From: Bryobacterales bacterium | GTDB lineage: Bacteria > Acidobacteriota > Terriglobia > Bryobacterales > Bryobacteraceae | Reading direction: 5' to 3' | Length of the DNA: 64,000 bases | NCBI GenBank assembly: GCA_019261985.1 | Contig: JAFAQY010000018.1 | Span: 85,591-149,590 of the forward strand | Shown: piece by piece, positions 29,580-39,767 of the stretch | How the letters are laid out: each line of letters begins with the position of its first letter | Position numbering within the stretch: the first letter of the stretch is position 1 | Notes under the pieces: model-generated | Told to the model about the DNA's origin: nothing | The model's input: the letters and a program-made list of their open reading frames with translations, nothing else | The model's database searches: none | Position numbers and translations under genes: made by a program

Positions 29580-31584
29580 CTAATTCTCGTCCGGCGCCGG
29601 ACCTCGGCCGCCTCGTCCACCTCCACGGCCGCCGCGACCTCCGCCGCCGGGAGTAGGCAACGCAAGCCCGACCAGTTCCGCTCCGCCGCCTTGCTGGCCG
29701 CCCACAACGGCGACGATGAACTGCCGTCCGTTCAGTAAATACGTCATCGTGCCGCCGGTGAGCTGCGCGCCGAAGTTCATCGAATGAATCTGCCGGCCGG
29801 TTTTCTTATCGATCACGCGAAGAGTATCGCTGCCTTCGAATAGCAGTGTTTTTGTCACAAGAATGGGCGAGCGTTGCCCGCCTCCCCAATTGCTCGCGTC
29901 AATACTGGACGATTTAAGAGCCGGGTTATTCACGATCGTATCGGCGGGCTTGCCGTTGGGAACCATCCACACGTGCTCGCCGGTATTAAGATTGATCGCG
30001 GTAATGCGGCCGTACGGACCTTTAATCAGCGGCAAGCCCATAACGGTTGGGCCACCCAGTCCTCCGGATGCGATGTATGGCATCTCCGAACGGCTTCCAC
30101 CCGGTTGTAGTCCCGAGATGTAAGGCGTAGTTACGGAGGGCACATAAAGAATCCCTGTCTCAGCATCGACCGAGCCGCCCATCCAGTTGGCTCCGCCGCC
30201 CGCGCCCGGAAGCTGAATCGTACCGAGCTTGCCGCCGTCGTCCTTCACGATCGGAGGCGTGTAGATCGGACCCAGCACGTATTGTGACGCGACCTTCAAC
30301 GCTTCGGCTTTGATCTCCGGCGTGTAATCCGCGAGATCCGCCTCGGTCACGCCCTGGCGATCGAACGGCGCGGGCTTCGTTGGGAAAGGTTGCGTCGGTG
30401 AATACCACTCGCCTGGGACCTTACCTTGCGGAACCGGCCGCTCCTCTATGGGGAACACCGGCTGACCGTTCGTGCGGTCGAAGACAAAAGTAAATGCCGA
30501 TTTATTCACCACCGCGACAGCCTTAATCTTTCTTCCGTTAACGGTTAAATCCGTCAGGATTGGCGCGGCGGGAATATCGTAATCCCACATCTCATGGTGA
30601 ATAAGCTGGTAATGCCAGATGCGCTTACCGGTTTTGGCGTCGAGACAAACAATGCTGTCGGAATATAAATTCGCGCCCGGACGCTGGCCTCCGTACGTAT
30701 CGCCGCTCGGCGCTTCCACCGGGATGTAAACATAGCCCAGCTCTTCGTCCCCGGTCAGCGGTCCCCATGCGCCGGTGTTGCCTGTGAATTTCCACGATTC
30801 CACGCCGGTTTGAGGATCTTTGAACCACGTTTCAACGCCGGGTTCGCCCGCCTGCGGCACGGTATGGAAGGTCCACAAAAGTTTACCCGTGCGGACGTCG
30901 TAACCGCGAATGTACCCAGGAGTGTTCAGCTTTGTCGGCAGCGCTACGCCGACGCGCAGGGCCGCGCCGACGATGGCAACATCCCGAACGATGATGGGCG
31001 GCGATGTCGCGCCAATGGTGCCCTTTTCAACACTCGGCCGGTCCAGACCTTTCCAAAGATCGACGTGGGCATCGGCGCCGAAGCTCGAAATCGGAACGCC
31101 GGTTTTCGCATTCAGCGCGATCAACTGATAGCCTGGCGTGACAAACAGAATCCGGTCGTCGCCCCTGCCATCGCTCCAATAGGAAAGCCCGCGATTGTTG
31201 GCGCGCACGGCCCCGCGTTCCGCCGTATCGTCGCCGCGGTACAGCCACAGGGTTTCGCCGGTTCCCGCGTCCGCGGCCACTACGGTCCGCCCCGTCCCCG
31301 CGGTGAAGTACAACTTTCCACTAACCATCAGCGGAGTCACTTCCCACGCAGGCTGCGGCGACGGCCCCATGTTCTGTGCTTTCCAGCGCCATGCGATCTG
31401 CAAGCTGTTTACGTTATCCGCGTTGATCTGGTCGAGCGGCGAATAACGTGTACTGCCCGAATCCCCTCCGTTTACTCGCCATTCGTCGGTTGCAGGTGTG
31501 CCCTGCTGGGCAGGGGCGGGCGTCAGCGTCCATACAACTGCAGAGGCGGCGACGGCCAACGTCGCCGTGATCGTTCGATTCATA
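29580..31584 (-). CDS. PQQ-dependent dehydrogenase-like (quinoprotein) secreted protein
   Basis: MNRTITATLAVAASAVVW signal; WRVNGGDSGSTRYSPLDQINADNVNSLQIAWRWK; GRGGRGGGRGGRG tail; start shorter than ORF track, whose extension is repeat-derived. Confidence 0.88.
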
Positions 31585-31616
31585 AGCTTGTTCCTACTCC
31601 CTTGAAAGCCACCTAC

Positions 31617-31722
31617 GGCGGTTGCCAACCTGCGCGCGATTGCCAATCGCGCTGGGCGACCTGTTGCAAGCGGCGGCTTGGCGGGTTAGCAACCCGCCGC
31701 AGGATAGCATCCTGCCCCACAA
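31617..31722. repeat. palindromic repeat array
   Basis: ggttgccaacc...gcgcgattgccaatcgcgc...ggcgggttagcaacccgcc gcaggatagcatcctgccccac. Confidence 0.9.
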
Positions 31723-31727
31723 AGTGT

Positions 31728-33203
31728 TCACTCTATTCCGTCAAGGATGGCTTGGCAGACGTACTCTTGCAATTCCCAGGTGGGCGCGAGCGTAAACGTG
31801 CGAGTGAAAGTATACGGCTTCGTGAACGCCTTCGGATCTTCAATTGTGAGATCCACGTTCAGATGGCCGAGATCGGGCCGGCGGTAGCGCTCGGTCAGGT
31901 GCATCTGCTCGCTATGCGGTTTGCCCGTGGCATCCAGCCATGTTTTGTCGTTAAAGCCGATGGTATCCACAACCAGCGAGTCGCCATCCCACTTGCCGAT
32001 CGACTGCCCCGTCCAGCTCTCCGGCTCGATGTCCAGATTATGCTGGCGGCCGTCCAGGAAGAATCGGCGGTAGCTGTGCGTGTTGCCTTCCCAAAGCAAC
32101 GCGATCATGTTAGATCGCTGCACAATTTTGTACGGAAGCGGGTTGATGCGAACCGCGCCATCGGGCAGGCAGAAGCGTTCGGGGTCATCTTTCTGCTTAT
32201 TCGCCTTCCGCTCGTCATAGATCTTTTTCGCCCACGGCTGATAAGAAGGATCGCCAGGCAGGTTCGTGCTGGCCGGAACCCAGACACCGGACAAATCAAC
32301 CTTGCCGTCCTCGGCTCGCGGAGTTGGGCCGGACGGCGGCGCCGGAGCTTTTTTCGGTTGTGGAGGAGGCACACCTTTGGATCTGTCCACCTTAGCGGTT
32401 GCGGCCGCGGCGGATCCGTCGGGAAGCGTTGCATCCAGATGGCCCGGGTCCTGATTGTTCTCGTTGCAGACGTACTCGGTCATCTCGAAATCCGGTTCGA
32501 GCGTAGTGGTGCGGTTAATGACGTATGGCCTGGTAAAGACGCCGGGATCGTCGATCGTGACCTTCATCTCCATGTTGCCGTAATCGGTGCGATGCCAGGT
32601 TTCGATCAAGTGCATTGCAGGCGTGTGGGGAGTTCCGGCGAAATCAAACCATGACTTCGTGAAAAAGCTGACCGTGTCCACCACCAGTGTGTCGCCTTCC
32701 CAATGCCCGCGCGAGTCGCCATAGAAGGTCGGCTTCAAGTCCTTGGGATGCCCGCTTCCATCCACAAAGAATTGACGGTACATGTGCGTGTTGCCTTCAA
32801 ACAGGATCAACACCAGCTTGGGCGTGGCGAACAGCGACGTATGATAAGGGGCTGCGCGCGGAGGCCCGCCAGGCAAGCAGCGCGCTTCGAAATCTTCCGC
32901 GCCACCGTGCGCGCGGTGATCGGCGACGATCTTTGCCGCCCATGGTTGCATGTCGGGGGCGTCCTGTCCGCTTCCCCCAAAGCCGTTCCAGATGCCCGTC
33001 AGATCGGGGTGGCCGTCCGACAAGCGTGGGAGAGGACCCGCGGGTCCTTTGCGGGCGCCGCGTCCAAAACCTTTTTGCTTTGCTTGCGGCGGGCCACCTT
33101 GAGGAGCGAGGGGCTGGTCTTGAGGCGGCGCGGCTGTGGCGATGGTCAAGCCTACAGCGCCGGCCCCGGCTACGATGAGCCATGCGATGGGGAATTTACG
33201 CAC
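31728..33203 (-). CDS. secreted protein with two copies of an Acidobacteria-type domain
   Basis: Repeated QPWAKKI...RCLPGG/FCLPDG...HWEGDTLVVDTVSFF / KWDGDSLVVDTIGFNDKTWLD. Confidence 0.8.
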   Translation of the reverse strand: MRKFPIAWLIVAGAGAVGLTIATAAPPQDQPLAPQGGPPQAKQKGFGRGARKGPAGPLPRLSDGHPDLTGIWNGFGGSGQDAPDMQPWAAKIVADHRAHGGAEDFEARCLPGGPPRAAPYHTSLFATPKLVLILFEGNTHMYRQFFVDGSGHPKDLKPTFYGDSRGHWEGDTLVVDTVSFFTKSWFDFAGTPHTPAMHLIETWHRTDYGNMEMKVTIDDPGVFTRPYVINRTTTLEPDFEMTEYVCNENNQDPGHLDATLPDGSAAAATAKVDRSKGVPPPQPKKAPAPPSGPTPRAEDGKVDLSGVWVPASTNLPGDPSYQPWAKKIYDERKANKQKDDPERFCLPDGAVRINPLPYKIVQRSNMIALLWEGNTHSYRRFFLDGRQHNLDIEPESWTGQSIGKWDGDSLVVDTIGFNDKTWLDATGKPHSEQMHLTERYRRPDLGHLNVDLTIEDPKAFTKPYTFTRTFTLAPTWELQEYVCQAILDGIE

Positions 33204-33252
33204 TTGTATCTCCTACGCGGATAATGCTAACGAGGCAGAAGCCCAGCTTAAA

Positions 33253-33663
33253 TCAATCTTGGTTGGGCGCGCGGTCGCCACCCGAGGAACCGGCAAAAAC
33301 ACGGCGGCCGTCCGGCAGCATCACGCTGCGGGCGTTCGCCGATTTAGAGCCATCCTTGGCCATGGAACCTTCGACTGTCACCTGGTCACCGACCTTCAAG
33401 GATTCCTTGCGCCAGCCTTGCTTCAGCAGCACGGGAATCGCTCCCAGCTCGAAGTTCCAATTGGTGACCTTGCCGTCCGCGTCTTTCACGTCGACATAGA
33501 ACCGCGCGTGCGGATTCATCCATTCCATTTTCGTCACGACGCCGGTGATCTTGATGGGCTTGTTCGCGTCATACTCGGCCGCGAAGGAATGGTGCGCGAG
33601 CAGCGGAACGGCCGGGGCCAGCAGTCCGAGGCCGGCTGCTAGCGTACTGAGCTTGATCTTCAT
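33253..33663 (-). CDS. DUF6152-like secreted protein
   Basis: AHHSFAAEYDANKPIKITGVVTKMEWMNPHARFYVDVKDADGKVTNWNFE. Confidence 0.8.
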   Translation of the reverse strand: MKIKLSTLAAGLGLLAPAVPLLAHHSFAAEYDANKPIKITGVVTKMEWMNPHARFYVDVKDADGKVTNWNFELGAIPVLLKQGWRKESLKVGDQVTVEGSMAKDGSKSANARSVMLPDGRRVFAGSSGGDRAPNQD

Positions 33664-33770
33664 GAGGATGCCTCCATCGGGGTTTGTAGTGCTGCGTTAC
33701 AGGATAACGCGTTTGCCGGTCGATGTCGATGCTCTTCCGCTCTAATGGGCACTTGGCTTGACCTCACCAG

Positions 33771-33810
33771 CGCGGTTGGCAACCGCGCGCAGGATGGCAT
33801 CCTGCCCCAC
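33771..33810. repeat. palindromic repeat
   Basis: gcgcggttggcaaccgcgc gcaggatggcatcctgccccac. Confidence 0.9.
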
Positions 33811-33836
33811 AATTGCTGTCAGATAATTTATAGAAA

Positions 33837-34409
33837 TCACGTCGGTTGTTCGCTGGTGGGTTCGTTTGGTTCGTCGGGAGTCCAGGTGGCGTGGGCGGAG
33901 GTTAGCGGCGGGAGGAGGCCGGGGTTCGGGGGTTGGCTGACAGCGCTCTCGCGGAGTTTTATTACGTACGAGAGGGCGCGGTAGTAGCTGCGCTCGAAGG
34001 AGGATTCGTACCGGTTGACCAGGTTGAGTAGATTTGAGTTATCGCACAGATTTTTGAAGACTGTGGCGAAGCGGGCGGGTTTGGAGCCAGAGGCGTTTTC
34101 GGGTCGGGCCATTTCGAGATCGAGGCTCGCTTTTTGAACTGCCCAGGTCCGCATTTGACGCCAGTGGGCGGTGGCCATGCGTTCGACGAGTCCGGTTTCT
34201 ATGGGCGTGCGGGGCTGGATTTCCGCGGTAATGGACGTGAGGAGCTGCTCGAAGAGATCCTTCGATTCGCCTTCCAGGACGACGGTTTGGGAGAGCATGC
34301 CGTGGCGGAGGGCGTTTTGGGACGCGATAGCCTTACCTTCTGGAGTAACTGGGCCTTTTGAGCGCGCGCCGTTTTGGCGGGCGGTTTCGGATTTTAGGTT
34401 GGTTGTCAT
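33837..34409 (-). CDS. hypothetical protein
   Basis: MTTNLKSETARQNGARSKGPVTPEGKAIASQNALRHGMLS. Confidence 0.65.
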   Translation of the reverse strand: MTTNLKSETARQNGARSKGPVTPEGKAIASQNALRHGMLSQTVVLEGESKDLFEQLLTSITAEIQPRTPIETGLVERMATAHWRQMRTWAVQKASLDLEMARPENASGSKPARFATVFKNLCDNSNLLNLVNRYESSFERSYYRALSYVIKLRESAVSQPPNPGLLPPLTSAHATWTPDEPNEPTSEQPT

Positions 34410-34420
34410 ACGGATTTATT

Positions 34421-34462
34421 GGCCGGTTGGCAACCGGCCGCAGGTTTGGCAACCTGCCCCAC
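34421..34462. repeat. palindromic repeat
   Basis: ggccggttggcaaccggcc gcaggtttggcaacctgccccac. Confidence 0.9.
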
Positions 34463-34646
34463 TTGGCAACCCTGCACTGCTACATTGGCGGATCAGACGA
34501 ACCGATCATTTGGCCTGCTTCGGGATGTTATTGATGTGGAAAGACAAATTAAAAAGACAAATTTTGAACGTCATTTGTTTGGGTTGAGAGTTGAGTTGGG
34601 TTGGGATGATCGTCGATGGGCTATTCATTGGGCGTGTGGTGCACTA

Positions 34647-35416
34647 TGGAGGACGACGGTGGGGTTGGGCAGACTACAGGACAAGCTGAAGCTTGTCCTA
34701 CTGCGGTGGAGTTTGCGCGCGAGAGGCTCGGGTTTGAGCCGGATTTGCGGCAGGCGGAGGTGCTGGGTAGCGCGGCTAAACGCGGGATTCTGAACTGTAC
34801 GCGGCAGTGGGGGAAATCGACGGTGGCGGCGATTAAGGCGCTGCACCGGGCGTTTTCGGCGGCCGGGAGTCTGGTAATTGTTGCTTCTCCGACAGAGAGA
34901 CAGAGCGCGGAATTCTTGAGGAAAGCCAGTGAATTCGTCTTGCGGCTTGGGGTGCGGCCGCGAGGGGATGGGAAAAACTCGACGAGTTTGCTGCTGCCGA
35001 ATGGGTCGCGCATTATCGGGCTGCCAGGAAGGGAAGGGACGATTCGGGGGTTTTCGGCTGTGTCGCTGCTGGTGATCGATGAGGCGGCTCGCGTGCCGGA
35101 TGCGGTGTACAAGGCGTTGCGGCCGATGCTGGCGGTGGCGGATGGGGATTTGTGGATGTTGAGCACTCCCGCGGGGAAGAGCGGGTTCTTTTATGAAAAC
35201 TGGGAGCACGGCGGCGGTGAATGGGAGCGGATGGCTGTGCCGGCAACGGAGTGCTCGAGGATTTCGGAGAAATTCTTGGACGAAGAGCGGAGGCAGATGG
35301 GAGAGATTTGGTTCCGGCAGGAATATATGTGCGAGTTCGTGGATAGCGGAGCGAGTATGTTTGACCGGGACATGGTCTTGCGGGCGTTTGACGATGTGGA
35401 GCCGCTCGGGATCTAA
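34647..35416 (+). CDS. orphan phage-type terminase large subunit-like ATPase
   Basis: CTRQWGKSTVAAIKALHRAF (Walker A-like), SLLVIDEAARVPD (Walker B); N-terminus GQTTGQAEACPT is repeat-encoded, so start uncertain (GTG 34707 possible). Confidence 0.7.
34675..34702. repeat. palindromic repeat inside the terminase-like ORF
   Basis: acaggacaagctgaagcttgtcctact. Confidence 0.85.
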
Positions 35417-35622
35417 AATATTTCTCGCGAAGACGCAAAGAACGCAAAAAAAAGCATGTTTTTCATGCGGGCGCTTTGTGGGCGGTTGGGCGGGAGGCGC
35501 ATGGGCTACGAGCCAGCGACCGGGGCCAGTTCGAGAAGTGGCTGTACGAGAAATGCATTAGAGTGGTGAGGTCGGGGACGATATGGAAAACAGCAGTTAT
35601 CCAATGAAGGAAGGGCAAAGCA

Positions 35623-35952
35623 TTGTCGCCGGTAGTTGACCAGGCAATCCTCGAAGAAGTCGTCCGCCGTATCGTCCAAACCGCCCACCCGCGCCGCATC
35701 CTCTTATTCGGCTCCGCCGCCCGAGGGCAGATGGGACCAAACAGCGATATCGACTTGCTGGTGCTGATGCCGGACGGAGTCCACCGAAGACACACGGCGC
35801 AAACCCTGTATAAGGCTCTTGCTGGAGTGGGCATCGCCAAGGACATCGTTGTGGTCACCGAGTCCGACGTGCGCGAATTAGGGGATGAGCCATCGCTGAT
35901 TCTGTATCCCGCGCTGCGTGAAGGGCGCGAGATCTATCATGCCGCGGCATAG
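35623..35952 (+). CDS. MNT-type nucleotidyltransferase antitoxin
   Basis: RRILLFGSAARGQMGPNSDIDLLVLMPDG (GSxARG...DxD). Confidence 0.85.
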   Translation: MSPVVDQAILEEVVRRIVQTAHPRRILLFGSAARGQMGPNSDIDLLVLMPDGVHRRHTAQTLYKALAGVGIAKDIVVVTESDVRELGDEPSLILYPALREGREIYHAAA

Positions 35953-36346
35953 CGAGATTCCTGGATCGCCGCAAGAATGGCTGGTCCGTGCCAAAGGGGA
36001 CCTCGCGATGGCGCGCATTGCCCTGCCCGAGGGCGCCCACTATGAGGACTTGTGTTTCCACGCCCAGCAAGCGGCGGAGAAGGCGGTCAAAGCCGTTTAT
36101 CGCGCCCGCAAGCTCAAGTTCGCGTATATCCACGATATCGCCGAACTGCTGGCCGGTCTTGAGCGCGAGGGAATCCAAGTACCGCAGAGCGTTCTGGAAT
36201 CGGCAGTGTTGAGCGACTTCGCTTGGCAGGCCCGGTACCCGGGTACGGCCGAGCCGGTTGACGAGGCCGAATACCGGGATGCTTTGATGGTGGCCGAGGC
36301 TACCGTGAAGTGGGCTGAGGATCTTGTAAACAGGGGAACCTCATGA
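35939..36346 (+). CDS. HEPN-domain protein
   Basis: EWLVRAKGDLAMARIA...YEDLCFHAQQAAEKAVKAVYRARKLKFAYIHDIAELL; overlaps the MNT stop. Confidence 0.85.
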   Translation: MPRHSEIPGSPQEWLVRAKGDLAMARIALPEGAHYEDLCFHAQQAAEKAVKAVYRARKLKFAYIHDIAELLAGLEREGIQVPQSVLESAVLSDFAWQARYPGTAEPVDEAEYRDALMVAEATVKWAEDLVNRGTS

Positions 36347-36503
36347 TCCCCGCGCGAAACGGTCGGCTGGAGTGGATTTCCTGGCAGCGGAGGAATTCCA
36401 CATATAAGGCAGTCCGCGGGTGTGTATAGGCCGCCGCGCGGATTAGGAGGAGGCGTAAGCTGCGTGGATTGACTAAACTAGAGGATTCCCAAGGAGTGTA
36501 CTC

Positions 36504-39500
36504 TTGACCGCCCCGACGATCTTTACCACGTGCACGCCCCGCCCCGATGTCTTGAGCGGCGCGACGCGCGATGAGCAGTTCATGGCCGACCTGTCGCAAG
36601 TCGTGAACGGCACCGCCCTGCCGGACTACCTCGATCCCGCCCTTTTCTTCCGAAATACTTTCCCAACGCGCGGTGTTCGTGAACTCATGAAGGCCGTTTG
36701 CCTGCGGCTTTCGGGTAAAGGCGGCGAAGTCTCGCCGATCATCCGCCTGGGCACACAGTATGGCGGCGGCAAAACCCATGGACTGATTGCCATCACTCAC
36801 GCCGCGCGCGGTATGAAGGGGGTCGCCAACACGTCGGATTTCGTCGATCCGGCCCTTCTCCCGGCGGGCACAGTGCGGATCGCAGCGCTCGATGGCGAGA
36901 ATACCGACCCCGCCAACGGGCGTCAGCTTGAAGCTGGTCTTCGAGCGTTCAGCTTGTGGGGTGAACTCGCCTATGAGCTCGGAGGCCGCGCCGGCTACGA
37001 ACTCGTCCGCAATTCCGACGAGAAGCATATTGCACCTGGTGCGGAAGTTCTGCGTGAGCTTTTCGGCAAGCAGCCAACGCTCATCATGCTCGATGAAGTT
37101 TCCGTCTACCTTCGAAAAGTCGAGCGCGCCTTTCCCGATGCCAGCCGGCAATTCACGGCTTTCATTCATGCATTGTTCAAGGCCGTCGCCTCCACGCCGC
37201 AAGTCGCACTGGTTTACACGCTCGCTGTGGGTAAGGACGATAAAGCGCAGGATGCTTACAAGGAGGAGAATGAACGCGCCGCGGCCGCACTCGCGGAAGC
37301 CGAAAGCGTTGCGGTTCGGTCCTCGACTGCCCTTAATCCCACGGCCGAAGATGAAACCGCCGACGTACTCCGAGTTCGTCTATTCGAGAAAGTCGATCGT
37401 TCCGCGGCTCCTGGAGTACTTGAGGCTTATGCTCACGTCTGGTCTACCAACAAGGACGCACTCCCGGCGGAAGTCAGTTCGCCGGAATTCAAAGAGCAAT
37501 TCGCGCGAACGTACCCGTTGCATCCGAAGCTGCTCGAAATGCTTACGGAGAAGACCGCGTCGCTCTCAACATTTCAGCGCACGCGCGGCATGCTGCGATT
37601 ATTGGCCCGCACGGTTCATCTCCTGTGGCGAAACCAGCCCTCCGATGCCTACTCGATTCACATTCACCACATGGACCCGGGCTTTGAGCCGATAAGGACC
37701 GAGGTGAACGAGAAGATGGGCATGAAGCAGTACGCCAGCGCGATTAAGGCCGATGTGGCCGCGGTTGCTGCAGACGAGCCCGCACTCGCGCAGCAAATCG
37801 ATGCTGCAAAATTTCCCGGCCTTTCACCGGCCGCGAGTTATGTTGCCCGTACGATCTTCTGGCACACACTCGCATACGGCGACACCGCACGCGGGATTTC
37901 GCCGGAGCAGCTTCGCCTCGCCATTTGCTCGCCGGCACTCGAGCCGGCGTTCATTGAGCAAGCGAGGACCGCTTTCCAATCCGAAGCTCTGTTTCTCGAT
38001 GACCGCCCGGGTGCACCGCTCCGGTTCATGGCCGAAGCCAACCTGAACCAGGTGATCGGGCGTTATATGCGAGACGTGGACGCCGGCGAGGTACGGGCGT
38101 TCCTTCGGGACCGCATCGACAAACTCTTTAACTTACCGCGCGGCGAATTCAACGCCATTCTTTTCCCCGCGGGTCCTTACGAAGTTCCTGACGACCTCGC
38201 CGACGCTCGGCCGTTGCTTGTCGTCTTGAATTACGAAACGACAGCCGTCCCGTCCGATCTGCGGGAGCCGCCCGCGGAAATCGAGGATCTCTTCCAATAC
38301 AAGGGCGCCGAGCGCAATTTGCGTGAACTGAAAAATAATCTCGTGTTCGCTGCCGCAGCACAAAATGGCATCTCGAACATGCAAACGCTCGCTCGCCGCA
38401 AACTGGCCTTGGAACAATTGCGCAAACCCTCCCATCAACAGGAGCTGGCCGACTATCAAATCCAAGAGGTGAACCGGAATTATCACGACCTCGATCTGAA
38501 GCTCGCTCAAGCGATCCTTCAGGGTTATCGGCATATCTTTTATCCCTCGGCGTCGGCGATGGCGGGAACCGCGCTTTCCCTGGGCCACACAATCCTTGAG
38601 TTGACGAACCCCGATAATCCGGGCAACGGGCAGATGCACGTCGAGCGCGTTCTATATGAACAGAAGAAACTGCTTACGGCCCGTGACGCACCCGATTCCC
38701 CCGCCTTCGTCGCCAAGGAAACAGGCCTTTCGGGGCGCGGCGAAATGTCACTTCAACAGGTCCGCCTGGAATATCGGAAAGCGCCGAAGTTATCGATCCT
38801 CCTGCACGACACGCCGCTGCTCGAGTGCATCCGGTCGGGAATTGAACAAAGCCGTTTCATTTACCGTGAGGGGACTCAGGTTTGGGGGCCGGGCGATCCA
38901 CGGCCCGCGATTCAGATTTCCGACAACACGTTTCTCCACACGACAGAGGATGCCAAGTCGAAAAAGATCTGGCCGCGTGCAGAGCCGCTGCGCCTGAGTT
39001 TTCTGGCGCATCCAACGACGATCGGCAAGGGCGGCTCTGCGGAAATTGCAGTTTCGGTGAGCGGCGGCGTCCTGCCATACACGTACACCTCGAGCGATCC
39101 TCGCTTGAATGCATCGGCGACAAATGAAACACAGCGTTCCGCTAAAGTGGCGCCCGAGGCGACGACAACGTACCAAATTGAAGTGACCGACAGCCGCGGC
39201 GCCCGCCAGCAAGCTACCGCGATGGTTGCGGTGCGAGAAGGCGGCGCAATCACTCCCGTGATCATAGAGCCACCCCCGCCTCCCAAGCCGCCCGCCGCTT
39301 ACACGGCGCAAGGTCCACTTGCCATTGCATTGAGCGAACTGTGGGACAAAGCCCGTAAAGAGAAATGCGCGACGATCCAGAGCCTCACAATCCGAATGTT
39401 CGACGCGGGCGCAGTTTGGAAGGTCCACCAGGCCATGGCCACGGTCAGCGGCGCGAAAGTCTCGGCGCAGCTCGAAGCCATGCTTGCCGCCGACGGTATC

Positions 39501-39767
39501 GAAGAATTAAAGGTATCCTACGTCGGTACCGTGGACAAAGCTAACGCGACCAAAGGGTTTCTCGACACACAACTCCGCGCGGCGAAGGAATCGGATTTCA
39601 CGGCCAGCTATTCGCTCGAATTTAATCCGCCGCTGGCGCTCTCTGGTGAAGCGCCTGAACGGTTCGCCAAAGACATCACTCGCTACGGCGGCGGGGAGGC
39701 GTTCGTGGAAGCTCAGGCCGGGCCAGCCGCCACTCAACAAGAAGCAAAAGCCCAGGAGGCCCAATGA
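36504..39767 (+). CDS. DUF499-family ATPase
   Basis: 1087 aa; LGTQYGGGKTHGLIAITHA (Walker A), TLIMLDEVSVYLRKVE (Walker B). Confidence 0.85.
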   Translation: MTAPTIFTTCTPRPDVLSGATRDEQFMADLSQVVNGTALPDYLDPALFFRNTFPTRGVRELMKAVCLRLSGKGGEVSPIIRLGTQYGGGKTHGLIAITHAARGMKGVANTSDFVDPALLPAGTVRIAALDGENTDPANGRQLEAGLRAFSLWGELAYELGGRAGYELVRNSDEKHIAPGAEVLRELFGKQPTLIMLDEVSVYLRKVERAFPDASRQFTAFIHALFKAVASTPQVALVYTLAVGKDDKAQDAYKEENERAAAALAEAESVAVRSSTALNPTAEDETADVLRVRLFEKVDRSAAPGVLEAYAHVWSTNKDALPAEVSSPEFKEQFARTYPLHPKLLEMLTEKTASLSTFQRTRGMLRLLARTVHLLWRNQPSDAYSIHIHHMDPGFEPIRTEVNEKMGMKQYASAIKADVAAVAADEPALAQQIDAAKFPGLSPAASYVARTIFWHTLAYGDTARGISPEQLRLAICSPALEPAFIEQARTAFQSEALFLDDRPGAPLRFMAEANLNQVIGRYMRDVDAGEVRAFLRDRIDKLFNLPRGEFNAILFPAGPYEVPDDLADARPLLVVLNYETTAVPSDLREPPAEIEDLFQYKGAERNLRELKNNLVFAAAAQNGISNMQTLARRKLALEQLRKPSHQQELADYQIQEVNRNYHDLDLKLAQAILQGYRHIFYPSASAMAGTALSLGHTILELTNPDNPGNGQMHVERVLYEQKKLLTARDAPDSPAFVAKETGLSGRGEMSLQQVRLEYRKAPKLSILLHDTPLLECIRSGIEQSRFIYREGTQVWGPGDPRPAIQISDNTFLHTTEDAKSKKIWPRAEPLRLSFLAHPTTIGKGGSAEIAVSVSGGVLPYTYTSSDPRLNASATNETQRSAKVAPEATTTYQIEVTDSRGARQQATAMVAVREGGAITPVIIEPPPPPKPPAAYTAQGPLAIALSELWDKARKEKCATIQSLTIRMFDAGAVWKVHQAMATVSGAKVSAQLEAMLAADGIEELKVSYVGTVDKANATKGFLDTQLRAAKESDFTASYSLEFNPPLALSGEAPERFAKDITRYGGGEAFVEAQAGPAATQQEAKAQEAQ

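Noticed and set aside
30810-32654. 614-aa plus-strand ORF
   Set aside because: Antisense to the PQQ dehydrogenase and the two-domain secreted protein; composition and lack of motifs fit a GC-rich shadow ORF
34647-35416. Prophage
   Set aside because: Only a terminase-like gene; no portal, capsid, tail, lysis or integrase genes nearby
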